From Candidatus Krumholzibacteriia bacterium (GTDB taxonomy: Bacteria; Krumholzibacteriota; Krumholzibacteriia; LZORAL124-64-63): a DNA stretch of 9,020 nucleotides. Position numbers and translations under genes: made by a program. The notes under the pieces were generated by a model, which saw only the letters and a list, made by a program, of their open reading frames with translations, was not told the DNA's origin and searched no databases. This document shows, piece after piece, positions 5,532 through 9,020 of the stretch. Where the stretch lies: positions 1-9,020 of the forward strand of contig JAOZJV010000109.1 in assembly GCA_029935695.1 (NCBI GenBank). Direction: 5' to 3'. The first letter of the stretch is position 1. Each line of letters begins with the position of its first letter.

Positions 5532-6709
5532 TTCCAACCAATGACAACAGCCGTCTGTCGCGGTCCGGAACTTTGAGGAGTTCCGGGCCCGACCGACGGG
5601 CTGAGGCCTCCTCTCAGTACCCCAAGGCGGCCTGGGATTTGTGGACCTTGCGGGCCTTGTGGCCCGAAGCCGAATGGGATGATTTTCTGCAACTCAGGGA
5701 AGATCACCAAAAGGCGCTGGCAAGAGAACGGGAGGCTCTTGCCGGTCTGTGGGCGGGGGACCGGAGTATTCTGGCCCCCGGCCGCAGCTTACTCAGCAGC
5801 AACCCGGAGCTGAAGTCCGGCTTGATTCTCTCTTTCCACCAGGGACCTTACCAATTGTTGGCCGAACCATTTCTGGCGGCGGGTCTCGAGCCGGTGATTC
5901 TGCTTAACCAGGAGGCGCGGGACTCTTTTCGTGAACCCACCCGCAAACTGATGGAGCTCTTGGGTCATCGTGGAAAAATAGAATGGGTGGCGGTGGGTGA
6001 AAAAGGTTTTGTGCGCCAGCTGTTCAAGGCCGTTCAGGATCAGCGTCCGGTTCTGGTCTACATGGACGGCAACAACGGAGCCGAAGGCATGGCCGGCACC
6101 CGGAGCAACGGGCTGACTTACGCCCTGCCGGGCCGGGACATCAAGGTCCGCACAGGTCTCGCCCGTTTATTGTGCCGCCTGCAGTGCCCCGCTCATCCGG
6201 TGGCCCTGCATTGGGATGACGACGGAGAACTTGTTTGGGAAAAACAGCCCACCCAGCAATGGCATCGCAAAGACGATCCGGAACAAGTCACCCGTTTGAT
6301 TTTCGATTGGTGTTTCAGCGAGATCATGAAGCGGCCCCACCAATGGCAGCACTGGCCCATGCTGCGGGAAGCCAGTGCGTGTTTTTCACCGGGCCTTAAC
6401 CAGGGGTCCATGGTGCCGGCGGGGTTGCGGGATGATTTTATCAATGCCTTCAACATCTGTCTGGAACGATCGGCCGGTTCAGTGAGCCTGGTGTTGGATA
6501 AACATGTGGAAGTATGGCCGGGCGATGTGCTGGCTGACCTGACGGACGACAGATTTTTCCCCGCCGAAGGCATGCAGGACCAGGATCTCCACACTTTGCG
6601 CGGTGGTCACCCCACACTGAAACAGCTATGTGAAGAACATGGTCTTCATTGGGTGAAATTCCATGCTTTGAGGCTTTGTCTGCTGGGTGTGGCCAGGTTG
6701 GGCGGGTGA
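5528..6709 (+). CDS. Divergent LpxL/HtrB-like (LPLAT) acyltransferase with C-terminal PqqD/RRE-like region
   Basis: A 393-residue protein. I chose the TTG at 5528 because its TTGA overlaps the precursor's TGA and a GGGAG (5517-5521) lies six bases upstream. A TTG at 5522 is the other option; no ATG is near. Residues about 98-276 resemble lipid A biosynthesis acyltransferases. FHQGPYQLLAEPFL (H104) sits where the HX4D/E catalytic motif is expected. VLVYMDGNNG (D180) sits where LpxL has its PDQ-like segment, and RPHQWQHW (269-276) resembles the family's terminal PEQYMWFH-type motif. The usual acidic residue of HX4D/E is Gln109 here, so the catalysis may be altered. No membrane anchor is obvious at the N-terminus. 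Residues about 318-393 (GDVLADLTDDRFF, then LHTLRGGHPTLKQLCEEHG, then FHALRLCLLG) resemble a PqqD-like winged-helix peptide-recognition fold. I infer that it acts on the neighbouring peptide, perhaps by acylation, rather than on lipid A. Confidence 0.75.
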   Translation: MIPTNDNSRLSRSGTLRSSGPDRRAEASSQYPKAAWDLWTLRALWPEAEWDDFLQLREDHQKALAREREALAGLWAGDRSILAPGRSLLSSNPELKSGLILSFHQGPYQLLAEPFLAAGLEPVILLNQEARDSFREPTRKLMELLGHRGKIEWVAVGEKGFVRQLFKAVQDQRPVLVYMDGNNGAEGMAGTRSNGLTYALPGRDIKVRTGLARLLCRLQCPAHPVALHWDDDGELVWEKQPTQQWHRKDDPEQVTRLIFDWCFSEIMKRPHQWQHWPMLREASACFSPGLNQGSMVPAGLRDDFINAFNICLERSAGSVSLVLDKHVEVWPGDVLADLTDDRFFPAEGMQDQDLHTLRGGHPTLKQLCEEHGLHWVKFHALRLCLLGVARLGG

Positions 6710-6710
6710 G

Positions 6711-7859
6711 ATGGGCGGCAAATGGCGAATCCTGTCTCACCCAACGGGGCCGTGGGTCATCAACACCGGAGGACGCAGGCTGGTCATGCCCCAGGTCCCC
6801 GCCCGATGGCTGGCATCCCTGGAGGGGAGGCGGCCTGAAGCGGATGAAATATTGCAGTGTCTTCGGCGGGGCAACCAGGCAGAAGGGACTCCCTGGAGTG
6901 AGGCGCAACTTGTTCAGACCATGGACTGTCTGACAGCGATGTCAGAAGGGCCGGTACCCAGCTCATCCAGCAGGTCTCTCTGGCTGCGCATTCCACTGGT
7001 GTCTGCACGCTGGGTTCAGATGATGGCACGCCCGCTGGAGGTGCTGACCAAAGGGTGGGTTTTGGTTGGCCTGGCCCTCTGGGGTTTGGTTGTGCCCCTG
7101 CTGCCGCTGACCAGGCAGAACTCCGGGTTCCTCAGTCACGGAGACTGGTTTGCGGCAGCAATCCTCTTTCTGGTCGGGGCTCTGCTGCATGAACTGGGTC
7201 ACGCGGCAGCGCTTTCGGCCCAGGGTTATCCGGCCGGGGGCATAGGGGTAGGCATGCTTTTCGTGATCCCGGTGTTGCACAATGATGTCTCGGCTATTTC
7301 CATGCTCTGCACCCGGGGAAAATTGCGGGTGGATTTAGCCGGGATGGTTCTGCAGGCGGCTTACGGTGCGGTGTTGCTTTTGCTGGCCACTGGGTTTTCA
7401 TCACAGGCTCCGTTCTTAAGCCTGGCTGTCCGCATGACCTATGCAGCCGTCTGCTGGAATTTGATTCCTTTCATCCGGGCCGATGGGTACTGGGCCCTGT
7501 GTGATGCGTTGGGATTTCAGGATTTGGACAGGGTAGCCCCGGTCGGTATTTCACGGCCAAAACTGATTTTCAAACTGATTCACAGAGTATTGAATATTGT
7601 ATTTCTGGGTATGGTGGCGGTTGTTCTGCCAGTTATGTGGGCGGGACGATTGACCGCTGTTTTGCCTGCCGGTTGGGGCCCATGGTCATCAGTGATTATT
7701 CCTGGGTTGGTTCTTCTGCTTTGGGGATTCATGGGCAAAAGGATATATCATTTGATTGGGCTGCTGGTGGTGGAGGCTGGGCGGAAATGTACTATTTCTT
7801 CTGCCGCTGCGCCGAAGGCAACCGCAAATCCATGGGCACTCCCTGGGTCGAAAGAATAA
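6711..7859 (+). CDS. Membrane-embedded M50-family zinc metallopeptidase with N-terminal PqqD-like region
   Basis: A 382-residue protein. The ATG at 6711 lies one base after the acyltransferase stop, so the two are translationally coupled; a GTG at 6687 is a longer alternative. Residues about 1-80 are soluble and PqqD-like (WVINTGGRRLVMPQVP, then LASLEGRRPEADEILQCLRRG). Membrane segments follow at about 115-133 and 146-166, with several more in 210-355. The catalytic HELGH is at 160-164. The third zinc ligand is in N250-x-x-P253-x4-D258-G, the site-2-protease NxxPxxxxDG motif. VLHNDVSA (188-195) and RVDLAGM are typical of the M50 proteins found near peptide biosynthesis genes (putative peptide zinc metalloproteases). 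I infer that it cleaves or helps mature and release the small peptide at the inner membrane. The last 23 codons overlap the convergent topB gene, and the Ala/Pro/Ser-rich tail (361-382) looks non-conserved. Confidence 0.88.
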   Translation: MGGKWRILSHPTGPWVINTGGRRLVMPQVPARWLASLEGRRPEADEILQCLRRGNQAEGTPWSEAQLVQTMDCLTAMSEGPVPSSSSRSLWLRIPLVSARWVQMMARPLEVLTKGWVLVGLALWGLVVPLLPLTRQNSGFLSHGDWFAAAILFLVGALLHELGHAAALSAQGYPAGGIGVGMLFVIPVLHNDVSAISMLCTRGKLRVDLAGMVLQAAYGAVLLLLATGFSSQAPFLSLAVRMTYAAVCWNLIPFIRADGYWALCDALGFQDLDRVAPVGISRPKLIFKLIHRVLNIVFLGMVAVVLPVMWAGRLTAVLPAGWGPWSSVIIPGLVLLLWGFMGKRIYHLIGLLVVEAGRKCTISSAAAPKATANPWALPGSKE

Positions 7860-9020
7860 TAATCCGCTGTTCATCTTCAATACGCAGCGGGTGCGGCAAA
7901 ATCCTTTGTTGCAAAAGCAGCTGAATCTGCTGGCCGGAAAGAGCAATGCCTTTGATCTCCGGCTCCAGAACATACCCACAGCCATCTTTCCACCCGGAGC
8001 ATCCGTACGCCCTTTTTCCTTTGATCACTTCTTTGTTGCAGAGAGGACAATCGCCCCACTTGGAAGAGTCGAGTCGCTGGCGGGTGCTATTCTGGATCAT
8101 GTTGAGTATGTAGTCGCTGATTCCCTGCATGAAATCATTCGCATCCAGATTGCTGCGCTCTATCTGTTTCAGTTTTTCTTCCCACTCGCCGGTCATTTCC
8201 GGTGATTTGAGCAGTGGATCGCGGATCAGAGCAATCAAACAACGCCCCATGTCGGTGCACCGAAGTTGCTTCTTTTCCCGCCGGATATAATTGCGGCGAA
8301 TCAGGGTCTCGATGATGGCGGCGCGGGTGGCCGGTGTGCCAATGCCCCGTTCTTTGAGGGCTTCCCGCAGAATATCGTCATCCACCAGCTTTCCGGCTGC
8401 TTCCATGGCGCCGAGCAGTGAGTTTTCGGAAAAATGTTTGGGTGGTTTGGTTTTTCCTTCGCGCAGGAAAGGTTCGTGCGGTCCGGTCTCACCCTGGACA
8501 AAATCAGGCAGGGTCTGGTTGTCGTCAGCAGTCTGTTTTTTCTTCTTTTTGGGGAAAAGAGCCGTCCAGCCGGCTTCCACTACCTGTGTGCCTTTGGCCT
8601 GAAATTTCACTTTGTTGCTGACTGCATCCACCGTTGTGATGTTCTTCAGGCAAACGGGATAAAAGGCGGCAATGAGCTGAATCGTTACGGCCTCATAAAC
8701 CAGGCGTTCATGAGAACCAAGATTATTCGGCTTGATGCCCGTGGGAATAATGGCGTGATGGTCCGTCACCTTTTTATCGTCGATGATACGCTTGCTGAAA
8801 GGCAGTTTGGCCAGATCCAGGGGTTCAATGGGTTTGGGCCAGAAAGATTTGAGCTGCTCCAGTATTTTGGGAATACGGGGCTTCATGTCCTTGCTGAGAT
8901 ACCGTGAGTCCGTACGTGGATAAGTGACCAGCTTGGCTTCGTAGAGATTCTGGGTGGCGCTCAGGGCGTCCGCTGCCGAGAGTCCGTGATGTTTGTTAAG
9001 CTCGCGCTGCAGTGTCGTCT
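7792..9020 (-). CDS. topB: DNA topoisomerase III (type IA), C-terminal part, truncated by window edge
   Basis: The frame continues upstream of an internal ATG at 8886 to the window end (first full codon at 9018), so 408 residues are visible and the N-terminal Toprim domain is missing. The catalytic tyrosine lies in LVTYPRTDSRYLS, with its codon at 8920-8922. VTDHHAIIPT and ERGIGTPATRAAIIETLIRRNYI follow; these are TopB signatures, whereas topoisomerase I has MRTDS and GIGRPST. A Lys-rich insertion (FPKKKKKQTADD) is present. The C-terminus carries one four-cysteine zinc finger (CPLC and GC-x5-GC-type pairs, 7978-8049) and then an IALSGQQIQLLLQQR tail. The enzyme makes transient single-strand breaks to decatenate and relax negatively supercoiled DNA. 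The gene converges on the M50 gene, overlapping it by 68 bases with no visible terminator between them. Confidence 0.95.
   Translation of the reverse strand, partial: TTLQRELNKHHGLSAADALSATQNLYEAKLVTYPRTDSRYLSKDMKPRIPKILEQLKSFWPKPIEPLDLAKLPFSKRIIDDKKVTDHHAIIPTGIKPNNLGSHERLVYEAVTIQLIAAFYPVCLKNITTVDAVSNKVKFQAKGTQVVEAGWTALFPKKKKKQTADDNQTLPDFVQGETGPHEPFLREGKTKPPKHFSENSLLGAMEAAGKLVDDDILREALKERGIGTPATRAAIIETLIRRNYIRREKKQLRCTDMGRCLIALIRDPLLKSPEMTGEWEEKLKQIERSNLDANDFMQGISDYILNMIQNSTRQRLDSSKWGDCPLCNKEVIKGKRAYGCSGWKDGCGYVLEPEIKGIALSGQQIQLLLQQRILPHPLRIEDEQRIIILSTQGVPMDLRLPSAQRQKK

Noticed and set aside
1..9020. tRNA, rRNA, CRISPR array, insertion sequence or integrase attachment site
   Set aside because: None was seen: no cloverleaf, no regularly spaced repeats, no transposase or integrase reading frame, and no long terminal repeats around the peptide operon.

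Overview
The window is dense bacterial chromosome, moderately GC-rich, with short intergenic gaps. It most resembles a Gram-negative chromosome from the FCB group (Bacteroidota relatives or candidate phyla such as Latescibacterota or Krumholzibacteriota). The basis is a secreted six-bladed-propeller protein with a GEGPGE-type motif, a fused SpmA-SpmB protein, a DUF2797 protein and an ANKH/MATE-like membrane protein. This placement is a tentative inference; there is no rRNA or other phylogenetic marker here.

Layout: (1) 1-515 minus, 5' part of an ANKH/MATE-like membrane protein running off the left edge. (2) 631-1878 plus, secreted beta-propeller protein, closed by a strong intrinsic terminator. 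(3) 1931-2875 minus, VanZ-like membrane domain fused to an extracytoplasmic beta-sandwich-like domain, lying downstream of (4) 2931-4157 minus, a fused SpmA/SpmB nucleoside-recognition (Gate) membrane protein. (5) 4261-5097 plus, a Cys-rich DUF2797 protein diverging from (4) and ending at a strong terminator. (6) 5292-7859 plus, a compact three-gene operon: a 79-residue acidic peptide with a GG motif and a CCHDKC cluster, a divergent lipid-A-type (LPLAT) acyltransferase, and a membrane-embedded M50 metallopeptidase. (7) 7792-9020 minus, the C-terminal part of DNA topoisomerase III, overlapping the end of the M50 gene tail to tail.

The three-gene operon is the most interesting part. It is isolated by a terminator upstream and by topB downstream. 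The small peptide has its own strong ribosome binding site, and the next gene starts in a TTGA overlap with the peptide's stop codon. The intergenic region in front contains a good match to a sigma-54 (-24/-12) promoter, with a dyad and an IHF-like site upstream. The acyltransferase C-terminus and the peptidase N-terminus each carry a short region that looks PqqD/RRE-like. I infer a minimal RiPP or lipopeptide pathway: ribosomal precursor, acyl (or other) modification by the LPLAT-like enzyme, and intramembrane proteolysis by the M50 enzyme. No dedicated exporter, radical SAM enzyme or lanthipeptide synthetase is in the window, so the product and chemistry are unknown.

The other genes look like ordinary chromosomal background (envelope proteins and DNA topology), although several (VanZ fusion, DUF2797, ANKH-like) belong to poorly characterised families.
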